Shown: in pieces, positions 7,370 to 15,191 of the stretch
How the letters are laid out: each line of letters starts with the position of its first letter
How positions within the stretch are numbered: the stretch's first letter is position 1
Origin: Granulicella sp.
GTDB lineage: Bacteria > Acidobacteriota > Terriglobia > Terriglobales > Acidobacteriaceae
Assembly (NCBI GenBank): GCA_003132145.1
Contig: PKWU01000015.1
Location: 1-33,848 of the forward strand
Direction: 5' to 3'
Length of the DNA stretch: 33,848 nucleotides
Notes under the pieces: generated by a model
The model's database searches: none
Told to the model about the DNA's origin: nothing
What the model saw: only the letters and a program-made list of their open reading frames with translations
Position numbers and translations under genes: made by a program

Positions 7370-7455
7370 CCCACCCTTCGCTAGAAAAAGCGAAGGATGG
7401 GGCACCCACGTTTTGTGGGAAGATCAAGATTCCAAAAACTTAGGGTGGGCCACCC
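7368..7455 (+). repeat. Dispersed palindromic repeat, copy R8, with tail
   Basis: AACCCACC is followed by stem CCTTCGCT (7375-7382), loop AGAAAA, stem AGCGAAGG (7389-7396), then ATGGGGCACCC. The tail TCAAGATTCCAAAAACTTAG and GGGTGGGCCACCC follow. It is the inverted partner of R1. Its first bases overlap the TAA of the toxin frame. Confidence 0.87.
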
Positions 7456-7499
7456 GCCAACTTTTACTATACTTATTCATCGTTGGGATTGGAGTAAGA

Positions 7500-9398
7500 A
7501 TGGGATTTCGTCTAGTCGTATCTGCTGCTTTGCTTTTCGTTCCGATGGCGGGGCTGACACTGCCTTCTGCCTTCGCTGAACCCCCGCAAGAGAGCTTCAA
7601 GACGGTGGTTTACATTCCTGTAGGTGTCGTGCTCAAGATGAAAGATCGGAATTGGCTGGAGAGTTCCTGGTCCCAGATCTCCGGTCAGGTTCACGTAGAC
7701 AAGGTCTATATTGAAACCTACCGAAGCCGTGTGCTTGCCGATGGACCCTTGATTGAGGATGTCAAGAAGTTTTTCACCGACCATGGAGTAGAGGTTGCGG
7801 GAGGAATCTGCTATTCCGACCGCGACAACGGACAATTCGCCTCCTTCACTTACACCAAACCAGCGGATCGCGAGTATGTGAAACAGATCACCCAGTTCAC
7901 CGCAAAACATTTCGACGAATTGATCCTTGACGACTTCTACTTTGCGAACACCAAGCAGCCATCCGATATCGCCGCCAAAGGTCAACAAAGTTGGACGGAC
8001 TTCCGCCTCCAGACAATGGACGACGCTTCTCGCGAGATTGTCGTAGGCGCGGCCAAGGCGGCCAATCCCAAGATCAAGGTGATCATCAAGTTCCCCAACT
8101 GGTACGAACACTTTGCGGCGAATGGCTATGATCTCGAGCAGGAGCCGCAGATCTTCGACGGAATGTATGCGGGTACAGAGACTCGCGACCCTGTGGAGAC
8201 GGACCAGAACTTGCAGCAGTACGAGGGATACAACATCGTCCGGTACTTCGAAAATATCGATCCCGGCAAGATGGGTGGCGGCTGGGTAGACACGTATAGC
8301 ATCCGCTACGCCGACCGCTATTCCGAGCAGCTCTGGCTGACCGTCTTCGCCAAGGCGAAGGAGATGACACTCTTCAACTATATTGACCTGCTCAAGGAGG
8401 CGAAGGAAGGCGAGCGTCCGTGGAGCGGACAGACGACCGATGTGCAATGGGCCAAGATCATCCAACGTTCCAAGGGCCAGCCAACCTTCGCAACGGTGGC
8501 AGGCGACGCGCTCGATCAAGTGAAACCGTTCATAGACAAGTTAGGCCAGCCGATCGGGATCGCCAGCTATCGTCCATATCACGGAGTAGGCGAAGATTTT
8601 CTGCACAATTTCTTGGGAATGATTGGCATCCCCATCAACCTTTACCCGACATTCCCTAAGGACCAGGATGTAGTGCTGCTGACCGAAGGGGCCAAGTCCG
8701 ATCCCGCTCTCGTGTCCGAGATGAAGGCGCAACTCAACGCAGGCAAAACCCTCGTCATTACTTCCGGGCTGCTGCACGCTCTCGAAGGTAAGGGGATTGA
8801 AGACATTGTCGAGTTGCGCTACAGTCCCCAGCCGGTCGCAGTAACCAGCTTTCTCGGTGCGTTCGGACCTGGTGACGGCACCGATCTGGGAAAGGCGGAG
8901 AGCCCAATTCTGATTCCGCAACTACGATTCTTCACCAACGACGCGTGGCCGGTAATTCGCGGAGTTGCGGATAACAACGCTTTCCCGATCCTGTTGATGG
9001 ATAAGTACGCGGCCGGAAACCTATACGTGCTCACGATTCCCGACAACTTCACGGATCTGTATGAGTTGCCGGAACCAACCCTCAATGCCGTGCGTAGTTA
9101 TGTCCTCGGGAACTTTCCGGTGCGCATCGAAGCGCCGGCGAGGGTGAGCCTGTTTGCCTACGACAACCAGACTTTGATTGTGGAATCGTTCCGCGACGAG
9201 CCATCGGAGATTACCGTTCTCACGGCCGCCGAGTACTCGCATTTGAAAAACCTGCAAACGGGCGAGACGTTGAACGGGACAATGCAACCGCCTCATCAAG
9301 GACGCTCTTCGGCACTGGCGCCGACAAGTCGGGAGCAGACGTCGTTCAAAATGATCCTGCCGCCACATAGTTATGTGGCGTTCCAGGAGACTCGATAA
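7500..9398 (+). CDS. Secreted glycosidase-like protein of unknown function
   Basis: From the ATG at 7500, with GGAG five bases upstream, the frame encodes 632 residues beginning with a clear signal peptide (about 1-26, ending SAFA). I do not recognise the family. Residues 30-320 alternate strands and helices as in a TIM barrel: KVYIETYR, VEVAGGICYS, ELILDDFYFANT, IKVIIKFPNWYEHF, DGMYAGTETRD. The acidic DD in LILDDFYF sits where a barrel hydrolase would have a catalytic acid. The middle (QDVVLLTEGAKSDPALV, AGKTLVITSGLL) looks like a Rossmann or GATase-like domain, and the C-terminus looks beta-rich (RIEAPARVSLFAYDNQTLIV). This order recalls GH42-like enzymes, so a carbohydrate-acting role is inferred only. 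The gene stands alone between R8 and tRNA-Lys. The open frame extends upstream to 7086, but that part lies out of frame over the toxin gene. Confidence 0.8.
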   Translation: MGFRLVVSAALLFVPMAGLTLPSAFAEPPQESFKTVVYIPVGVVLKMKDRNWLESSWSQISGQVHVDKVYIETYRSRVLADGPLIEDVKKFFTDHGVEVAGGICYSDRDNGQFASFTYTKPADREYVKQITQFTAKHFDELILDDFYFANTKQPSDIAAKGQQSWTDFRLQTMDDASREIVVGAAKAANPKIKVIIKFPNWYEHFAANGYDLEQEPQIFDGMYAGTETRDPVETDQNLQQYEGYNIVRYFENIDPGKMGGGWVDTYSIRYADRYSEQLWLTVFAKAKEMTLFNYIDLLKEAKEGERPWSGQTTDVQWAKIIQRSKGQPTFATVAGDALDQVKPFIDKLGQPIGIASYRPYHGVGEDFLHNFLGMIGIPINLYPTFPKDQDVVLLTEGAKSDPALVSEMKAQLNAGKTLVITSGLLHALEGKGIEDIVELRYSPQPVAVTSFLGAFGPGDGTDLGKAESPILIPQLRFFTNDAWPVIRGVADNNAFPILLMDKYAAGNLYVLTIPDNFTDLYELPEPTLNAVRSYVLGNFPVRIEAPARVSLFAYDNQTLIVESFRDEPSEITVLTAAEYSHLKNLQTGETLNGTMQPPHQGRSSALAPTSREQTSFKMILPPHSYVAFQETR

Positions 9399-9664
9399 GA
9401 GCTTCGTTGGACCCAGTTTAGGGAACACGCAAGAGCGTTGGGATGACAAAGGCATTCTATTGGTTCAGACCAGCGACAAAATGGCTATTTTTTCCCAACC
9501 CCTCGAAAATGTCTAGTTGTTCAGTCCCGGCATTTGATGGGTTGGATTGAGAGTAAATCTGTACGGATCGTTTTGCCAGCATTTGCAGATGAATTCGTAG
9601 GCGGTGGGCCGTTCCCTGCGTGCGAGAGTTTCTATGGTTAAGTTGTTTGGAATGAATACCGGTA
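9399..9664. other. Intergenic stretch without a recognised gene
   Basis: These 266 bases separate the glycosidase-like gene from tRNA-Lys. The only open frame (9513-9725 minus) runs through the tRNA and is a shadow. No convincing terminator hairpin with a T run was found; a TTTTTT run at about 9489 lacks a clear stem before it. Confidence 0.5.
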
Positions 9665-9740
9665 TGGTGGACGCGGAAGGAATTGAACCTTCAACCTGTC
9701 GATTAAGAGTCGAATGCTCTGCCAATTGAGCTACGCGTCC
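9665..9740 (-). tRNA. tRNA-Lys (anticodon CTT)
   Basis: Read on the minus strand, the acceptor stem GGACGCG (9740-9734) pairs with CGCGTCC (9675-9669), followed by discriminator A and an encoded CCA (9667-9665). The D-arm contains AGCTCAATTGGCAGAGC, the anticodon loop is CTCTTAA with anticodon CTT, and the T-arm has GAAGG, TTCAATT, CCTTC. All stems are complete, so the gene looks functional. It reads AAG codons. Confidence 0.97.
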
Positions 9741-9959
9741 ACTGGTGTTGCTGCGGTATTTCTTTTGCGACGCTCTCGTGTTGCAGCCTCAGTACAGGAT
9801 GCAACTCTCGATTGCGGCCTCTTTGGGGGAGGGGCGACCGGGCTTGGGCGGCCTGCTGTTCAAGGCCGGTGACGCACAACCACCTTGAAGAGAATAGCAC
9901 ATGCGAGAGGTGTAAATTGCTTACCGGTTGCGCGCCGACTGCGCGGGTTGGAGGAGCGG

Positions 9960-10814
9960 TCAGTCGACGAAATCGACTTTGGCCTTCATGGGAATGATGC
10001 CGCGGTCGAAGCCCATCTCGAGCAGCTTGCGAATGGCCTCGCGGCCGTCTTTGCCGTAGCTCAGGGTGCGCTGGTTGACGTACATGCCGACGAACTTGTC
10101 GGCGAGAGCCGGATCGAGGTCGCGGGCAAACTGCATGGCGTAGGCCAGAGCCTGTTCGCGATTGTCCAGCGCGTGCTGGATGCTCTCGCGCAGGGCGTTG
10201 GTGGTGATGCGCATTGCGTCTTTGCCTAATGCGCGGCGGATGGCGTTGCCGCCCAGGGGCAGCGGGAGGCCGGTCTGCTCGCGCCACCAGATGCCCAGGT
10301 CGAGCGCCTTGACCAGGCCGTTGTTGCCGTAGGTGAGCTGGCCCTCGTGGATGATGAGGCCGGCGTCGAACTCGCCCGCAACGACGGCGGGAATGATCTT
10401 GTCGAAGGGGAGGGTGACGGTTTCAATCTCCGGGCAGAAGAGCTTGAGCACCAGGTAGGCGGTGGTCAGCGTTCCGGGGACGGCGATGCGCGTCTTCTTC
10501 AGGTCGTCGTGCGAGAGCTTGCGCGGTGAGACCACCATGGGGCCGTATCCCTCGCCGACCGAGCCGCCGCAAGCCATCAGGGTATAGGTGTCCTGCATGT
10601 AGGGGTAGGCGTGGAAGCTTATCGCGGTTACGTCGTAGTAGGGATCGTGGATGGCGCGCTGGTTCAGCGTCTCGATGTCGGTGAGCGCGTGGGTGAACTT
10701 GTAGCCGGGAACACGTACCTTGTTGGTGGCCAGGCCGTAGAACATGAAGGCGTCGTCGGAGTCCGGGCTGTGGGCAATCTTGATTTCCTGAATGGTTGCG
10801 CTTGTCGCTGTCAT
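9960..10814 (-). CDS. mqnD: 1,4-dihydroxy-6-naphthoate synthase (futalosine pathway)
   Basis: The 284-residue protein belongs to the MqnA/MqnD family, a periplasmic-binding-protein fold. MqnD converts cyclic dehypoxanthinyl futalosine to 1,4-dihydroxy-6-naphthoate in menaquinone synthesis. Family motifs are HSPDSDDAFMFYGL near residue 15, ISFHAYPYM, GPMVVSP, IAVPGTLTTAYLVL, FDAGLIIHEGQLTYG and LPLGGNAIRR. The HEGQLTY stretch and overall length favour MqnD over MqnA. No signal peptide is present, as expected for a cytosolic enzyme. mqnC lies about 700 bases away on the same strand, with an opposite-strand gene between, so the two are not in one simple operon. Confidence 0.92.
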   Translation of the reverse strand: MTATSATIQEIKIAHSPDSDDAFMFYGLATNKVRVPGYKFTHALTDIETLNQRAIHDPYYDVTAISFHAYPYMQDTYTLMACGGSVGEGYGPMVVSPRKLSHDDLKKTRIAVPGTLTTAYLVLKLFCPEIETVTLPFDKIIPAVVAGEFDAGLIIHEGQLTYGNNGLVKALDLGIWWREQTGLPLPLGGNAIRRALGKDAMRITTNALRESIQHALDNREQALAYAMQFARDLDPALADKFVGMYVNQRTLSYGKDGREAIRKLLEMGFDRGIIPMKAKVDFVD

Positions 10815-11148
10815 GTATTGGCCGTTCCTTCAGTAGAGTGGTTCAGAAAAATGGGAGAGAGAGATGTACGCGCGAGCCGAGAACAGAAAGGTGGAAAGAA
10901 GCCCTCGTGCGACGAAATAAATCCGACACTACAAGAATACCAAGCGGCGCGGGATTGTGCGCTTATCGCGCGAAGGAAGACGTGGATTCCGTTGGCACTG
11001 GCTTCGCGGCGCAGATGACTTGCGTGGATGAGATTCGGTTTGCGTAGATTGCTTCGAGAAACGGCAGCCATGTACGAACTTGGTTCCTGCCGGGCGCGAG
11101 CGTGCAGTTTGTCTTGACGCGAACGGCTGCGGCTCTTCAACTGGAACA
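10815..11148. other. Intergenic region between mqnD and the FtsB-like gene
   Basis: About 334 bases separate the divergent starts of mqnD (minus) and the FtsB-like gene (plus). It must hold both promoters, but none stands out. TTGACG at 11114 is a possible -35 without a good -10. Open frames here lack codon structure or family features. I see no RNA gene. Confidence 0.45.
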
Positions 11149-11505
11149 ATGGAAGTGAACCCACCAGTCCCGGCGAGGCGACGACATTTTGCGTCTCTGC
11201 GCGCGCTCTGCGGGCGGCTCTCGATGGAGCGGCGCAAGCTGGCGACCGTGGCTGCGGCTGCGCTGGCGCTGGGGGTAGCGTATCACGTCGTCTTCGGCGC
11301 GAATGGGTTGACGGTGTACCAGCAGAAACGGAATGAGACGCAACTGCTGAACCTGCAGATGCGGGAGCTGCAACAGGAGAACGACCTGTTGACGGGACAC
11401 GTGAGCCGGTTGCAAAGCGATCCCAATGCGATCGAGCACCAGGCGCGCGAAGAGCTGGGCTACACGCGTCCGGGCGAGGTGATCTACGCCCTGCCCAGCA
11501 AATAA
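11149..11505 (+). CDS. FtsB/DivIC-like septum formation initiator
   Basis: From the ATG at 11149 the product has 118 residues: a basic cytoplasmic leader, one transmembrane helix at about 30-50, and a coiled coil at about 56-92 (NLQMRELQQENDLLTGHVSR). It ends with the family's conserved tail EHQAREELGYTRPGEVIY. FtsB/DivIC proteins join FtsL and FtsQ/DivIB at the division site and help activate septal wall synthesis. The Met at 11224 would give a 93-residue form closer to E. coli FtsB length, so the start is uncertain; a GTG/ATG further upstream is less likely. The gene converges on mqnC with only 12 bases between the stop codons. Confidence 0.85.
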   Translation: MEVNPPVPARRRHFASLRALCGRLSMERRKLATVAAAALALGVAYHVVFGANGLTVYQQKRNETQLLNLQMRELQQENDLLTGHVSRLQSDPNAIEHQAREELGYTRPGEVIYALPSK

Positions 11506-11517
11506 AAGTGGACCGCG

Positions 11518-12612
11518 CTAAAGAACTGTTGACGAGTGTTCCAGCGCGACGTGGCGGCAGGCGGGGTGGAATCCGAGGGCGCGGGCGACGTCGAGGAGCC
11601 GGTCGAAGTTGAGGCTGATGGTGGCGCCAGCCTTCTGCGTGACCTCGTCCTCAATGGGCAGGTCGAAGTCGTCGGCGCCGTAGAGCAGGCCTTCGAGGGC
11701 GCGCTCGTTCTGGGTGAGGACCGAGGTGCGGATGCGTGGGATGTTGTCGAGGAAGATGCGGCTGAGGGCGAGGTGACGGAGATACTCGGCTGGGGTGATC
11801 TCGATGTTGTGCAGCTGCGCGCCGAGCGGGGTGGACCAGGGCTTGAAGTTCCAGCAGAGGAAGCTCTCCTGCCCGCCAACCTCGTCCTGAAAGCGGCGCG
11901 TGCGGTCGAGGTGCTCGATGCGCTCGTCGATCGTCTCGTCGAAGCCGATCACCATGGTGGCCGTAGTGCGCAGGCCGGCGGCGACGATGGCTGCCTGCGC
12001 CTCAAAGAACTGCGCCACGGTGTATTTAAATTTGCTGTGGCGGCGGCGGAAGTCTTCGGTCAAAATCTCCGAGCCTCCGCCGGTGATCCAGCGGACTCCG
12101 GCCTGCTTGAGGCGTTGGGCGGTGTCTGCGTAGCTGAGCGAGGCGTGGTCGGCTAGGTACATGAACTCGGCGATGGTGAAGGCGTATAGCTCGATGCGGT
12201 CGCCGTAGCGGGCGCGGATGGCGCGCACCAGGTCGCAGTAGAAATCCAGGGAGAGCTGCGGGTTGAAGCCGCCGTTGAAGCCGGCAAGTTCGCCGCCAAG
12301 GGCGAGAAGTTCGTCGATCTTGGCGAAGATTTGCGCCTCGGTGAGGACGTATCCGCCTTGCTGGCCGGGCAGCGCGTAGAAGGCGCAGTAGTCGCATTGG
12401 GCGACACAGACGTTAGTGGTGTTGATGATGCGCATCAGGAGGTATGTGCAGGCGTCTGGCGCGTGGAAGCGTGCGCGCACCAGCGAGGCAAGCGAGCGCA
12501 TCTCTTCGTCCGTGGCCTCGCGCCATAGCAGGAGTGCGTCGGCGGGCGAGATGCGCTCGCGCGCTTCGACCTTGCGGCGGATTGCGGAGATGGATGGGGA
12601 CGATGGGCTCAC
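11518..12612 (-). CDS. mqnC: Cyclic dehypoxanthinyl futalosine synthase, radical SAM
   Basis: The 364-residue radical SAM enzyme cyclises dehypoxanthinyl futalosine in the futalosine route to menaquinone. The [4Fe-4S] cluster motif is CVAQCDYC (C69, C73, C76) after INTTN, as in MqnC/MqnE/CofG-type enzymes. Features pointing to MqnC are GFNGGFNPQLSLDFYCDLVR, ITGGGSEILTEDFRRR and LRTTATMVIGFDETIDERIEHL. MqnE would show a different set after the cluster, so MqnC is preferred, but the two are close relatives. mqnD lies downstream on the same strand; mqnA, mqnB and mqnE are not in the window. Confidence 0.88.
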   Translation of the reverse strand: MSPSSPSISAIRRKVEARERISPADALLLWREATDEEMRSLASLVRARFHAPDACTYLLMRIINTTNVCVAQCDYCAFYALPGQQGGYVLTEAQIFAKIDELLALGGELAGFNGGFNPQLSLDFYCDLVRAIRARYGDRIELYAFTIAEFMYLADHASLSYADTAQRLKQAGVRWITGGGSEILTEDFRRRHSKFKYTVAQFFEAQAAIVAAGLRTTATMVIGFDETIDERIEHLDRTRRFQDEVGGQESFLCWNFKPWSTPLGAQLHNIEITPAEYLRHLALSRIFLDNIPRIRTSVLTQNERALEGLLYGADDFDLPIEDEVTQKAGATISLNFDRLLDVARALGFHPACRHVALEHSSTVL

Positions 12613-12648
12613 ACGCCCATTCTACTTGGATTCCACTTGGTCGGGGTC

Positions 12649-13089
12649 CTATGGGCGATGGCACGATTCCAGCGTGCGGATTGCATCGAGTGTGCTCTTC
12701 AGCGCGGCTTTGCCAACTTTTTGCTCGAACTTCTGCTGCATCCTGTCGAATGCGGCGATGACGCGCAGCGCGGACTTTTTTCCCGCGGGCTTCAGCGCCA
12801 GCAGAGTGCCGCGGGCGTCGGCGGGATCGATCCTGCGCTGCACCAGTCCCTTCGCCTCCAGCGAGGAGATGGAGTGGCTGACGTTGCCGCGCGTGGTGGC
12901 GAAGGTTTCGGCGAGATGAGACGGCTTGATGGGACGGGGCGCCTCGAAGAAGATCGCCGCCAGCAGCAGGCCCTCCATGAATCCGAGGCCGTCGGCGAAG
13001 AAGGCTTCTGCTGCGACCCGGTCGAAGTGGCGCGCGGCACGCTTTACCGTGAACATTGGACTCTCGCGAAGAAAGGCTTCGATGCGCAT
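12649..13089 (-). CDS. MarR-family transcriptional regulator
   Basis: The 146-residue protein has a winged helix-turn-helix: PIKPSHLAETFATTRGNVSH (helix-turn-helix) then SISSLEAKGLVQRRIDPADA, followed by RGTLLALKPAGKKSA, which matches the MarR wing and dimer helix. MarR proteins are dimers that usually repress a neighbouring gene and release DNA on ligand binding or oxidation. There is no cysteine in the recognition region; the single Cys is near the C-terminus. The gene diverges from the TonB-dependent receptor across 89 bases, so that receptor is the likely target. mqnC follows 36 bases downstream on the same strand and may be cotranscribed. Confidence 0.85.
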   Translation of the reverse strand: MRIEAFLRESPMFTVKRAARHFDRVAAEAFFADGLGFMEGLLLAAIFFEAPRPIKPSHLAETFATTRGNVSHSISSLEAKGLVQRRIDPADARGTLLALKPAGKKSALRVIAAFDRMQQKFEQKVGKAALKSTLDAIRTLESCHRP

Positions 13090-13178
13090 AGGCGGCAGAT
13101 ATAGTTTATCCGATCAATTATTTATGGCAATACAAAAGTATCGTTGTGCTGCTCCCGGAATTGCTCGATGATCGGCTT
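13090..13178. promoter_or_regulatory. Divergent control region of marR and the TonB receptor
   Basis: This 89-base gap is notably AT-rich at 13100-13140. On the minus strand TTGCCA (13130-13125) and AACTAT (13106-13101) are spaced by 18 bases and could form the regulator's promoter. CCGATCA (13110-13116) and TGATCGG (13169-13175) are inverted 7-mers that could belong to an operator, though 52 bases apart. All are candidates by eye only. Confidence 0.35.
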
Positions 13179-15077
13179 ATGAAAAAAAGCCTGGCTTCCC
13201 TCTCTCTCTGCCTGCTCTGCGCGGGATGGGGCGTCTGCCAGCAGAGTTCTTCGGACGCAGGGACGGCGGTCGCAGCACCGGGCATTGCCCAGTCACAGGC
13301 GCCGATCCGCGTTGCCCAAAGCGTGCAGGTGACGACGACCGCGGAGCCGCTGCCGCTGGAAGAGAGCGATCGCTCGGTGTCTGTGATTCTGCCGCAGCAG
13401 GCAGTGGTGGGGACGGACAGCGTGGTCGATCTGCTGCGCACCGATCCATCGCTGAACGTGCAGGCGAGGGCGGGCGAGGGCGTGCAGGCGGACCTCGCAA
13501 TCCGCGGTACTACGTTCGAGCAGTCGCTGGTTCTGGTGAACGGGATGAGGGTGGACGATCCCGAGACGGGCCATCTGAACCTGGACATTCCCGTGCCGCT
13601 GGATGCGATCACGCGCGTGGACGTGCTGCATGGTTCGGGTTCGACTTTTTATGGGTCGGATGCGATCGGCGGCGCGGTGAACCTGCTGACCGGCGCGCCA
13701 GGAGCGGGGTTGAGCGTGGTGGCGCGCTCCGGCGCGGGAAACTACGGGTCGCTGGAGGAGCATCTGCGAGCGGACTATGCGACGGGGCGATTTGCGGAGA
13801 CGTTGACGGGATCGCGCGACACATCCGACGGATTTATTGCCGACAGAAACTACAGCAGCAACGCGCTGGCCAGCGAGAGTTGGCTGAAGACCAAGCCGGG
13901 GACGACCGATGTTCTGCTGGCGGCGAGCGACCGGCCCTACGGCGCGAACCAGTTCTATGGGGCGTACAACTCGTGGGAGAGGACGAAGGCGTGGCTGGCC
14001 AGCATTCAGCAGCAGTTGGGCGCGCGCACGGCGGCGAGCTTTGGCTATCTGCGGCACACGGATGAGTTTGTGCTGCTCGAGGGGCTGCCCGCGGTCTACG
14101 AGAACAACCACGCGACGACCAGCTACGAGGGCGCGCTGCGGCGGGCCGACGAGTTGGGCAAGAATACGACGCTGGCCTATGGGCTGGAGGAGTCGGGCGA
14201 CTCGATCCACAGCTTCAACTTCTCCCAGGGCGGCTCGGGAGAAGTGCGCAGTAACGCGCTGGGCGTTCATGCGCGCAACCAGGGCGCGGGCTACGCCAAC
14301 CTGAGCCTGCGCGCGCTGCGACGGTTCTCGCTCTCCATCGGTGCGCGCGAAGAGGTGCTCTCGGGCGGCAACTCGGTCTTCTCGCCCAGCGCGGCGGCGG
14401 CGTTTACGCTGAGCAAAACGCTGCGCCTGCGCGGATCGGCGGGGCATGGCTTCCGCCTGCCGACCTATACCGATCTCTACTACTCCGACCCGGCGACGCT
14501 GGGGAATGCGGCTCTGAAGCCGGAGTCGAGCTGGAGCTATGAGGGCGGCCTCGACTGGAAGCCCGCAAATGGCCGGCTGACGCTGACCGCGGTCGGCTTC
14601 CGGCTACAGGAGACCAACGCCATCGACTACTCGAAGCTGCTGCCGCTGACCGCGGGCGAGCAGTGGCAGGCGGTCAATGTGCCGATGCTGGACATCAGCG
14701 GCGCGGAGGCGAGCGCGCGCGTGCGGCTGAGTTCGACCGAGCAGATCGATGTGAGCTATACGGCGGCGCACTCCGGCAATCTTCCGGCGAATTATCTTTC
14801 GGAGTATGCCTTCAACTACGCGGCTCAAAATGCGGTCTTCGGCTGGACGGGGCAGTTTAAGCAGCTCTCCGCGCACACGCAGGTGAACGTGGTGCAGAAG
14901 ACCACGCAGACGGCCTACCCACTGTGGGACATCAGCCTCGCGCGCAACACTGGCAGCATCCGGCCTTACCTCCGGCTGTTGAACCTGAGCAACACGGGCT
15001 ACACCGAGATCGTCGGCGTGCCGATGCAGGGGCGCACTGTCATGGGCGGCATGGAGTGGAGCTGGCGCGCGCAGTGA
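13179..15077 (+). CDS. TonB-dependent outer-membrane receptor
   Basis: From the ATG at 13179 the product has 632 residues with a signal peptide (MKKSLASLSLCLLCAGWGVC). A plug domain follows: TDSVVDLLRTDPSLNVQ, ADLAIRGTTFEQSLVLVNG, and DVLHGSGSTFYGSDAIGGAV near 150. The rest has alternating aromatic strands of a 22-stranded barrel, with a closing segment ending GGMEWSWRAQ. Size and plug resemble BtuB/FhuA-like receptors and not the >1000-residue CarboxypepD_reg TonB proteins common in acidobacteria. The ligand cannot be told from sequence; vitamin B12, siderophore or metal complexes are typical. No ABC transporter or TonB gene is nearby. The divergent MarR regulator probably controls it. No cobalamin riboswitch was seen in the short leader. 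Confidence 0.9.
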   Translation: MKKSLASLSLCLLCAGWGVCQQSSSDAGTAVAAPGIAQSQAPIRVAQSVQVTTTAEPLPLEESDRSVSVILPQQAVVGTDSVVDLLRTDPSLNVQARAGEGVQADLAIRGTTFEQSLVLVNGMRVDDPETGHLNLDIPVPLDAITRVDVLHGSGSTFYGSDAIGGAVNLLTGAPGAGLSVVARSGAGNYGSLEEHLRADYATGRFAETLTGSRDTSDGFIADRNYSSNALASESWLKTKPGTTDVLLAASDRPYGANQFYGAYNSWERTKAWLASIQQQLGARTAASFGYLRHTDEFVLLEGLPAVYENNHATTSYEGALRRADELGKNTTLAYGLEESGDSIHSFNFSQGGSGEVRSNALGVHARNQGAGYANLSLRALRRFSLSIGAREEVLSGGNSVFSPSAAAAFTLSKTLRLRGSAGHGFRLPTYTDLYYSDPATLGNAALKPESSWSYEGGLDWKPANGRLTLTAVGFRLQETNAIDYSKLLPLTAGEQWQAVNVPMLDISGAEASARVRLSSTEQIDVSYTAAHSGNLPANYLSEYAFNYAAQNAVFGWTGQFKQLSAHTQVNVVQKTTQTAYPLWDISLARNTGSIRPYLRLLNLSNTGYTEIVGVPMQGRTVMGGMEWSWRAQ

Positions 15078-15191
15078 GTACTGCACATTCGATTTGGGAC
15101 TCTCCACGCTCCGGTCCTCACATGTAACCTGCGTCACTGCGATTTACCGCCAGCGCTCGTAACCTCAAGTCGGCTCATTGGAGGGCCGGAC

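Noticed and set aside
7086..7499. Upstream extension of the secreted glycosidase-like protein
   Set aside because: It overlaps the toxin gene out of frame and repeat R8. The ATG at 7500 has a ribosome binding site and starts a clear signal peptide.
9513..9725. A 70-codon minus-strand frame ending near 9513
   Set aside because: Its start lies within tRNA-Lys; the product begins with the familiar tRNA-derived peptide (LNRQVEGSIPSAS).
13090..13178. A cobalamin riboswitch before the BtuB-like receptor
   Set aside because: The leader is only 89 bases and has no B12-box-like sequence or long folded structure.
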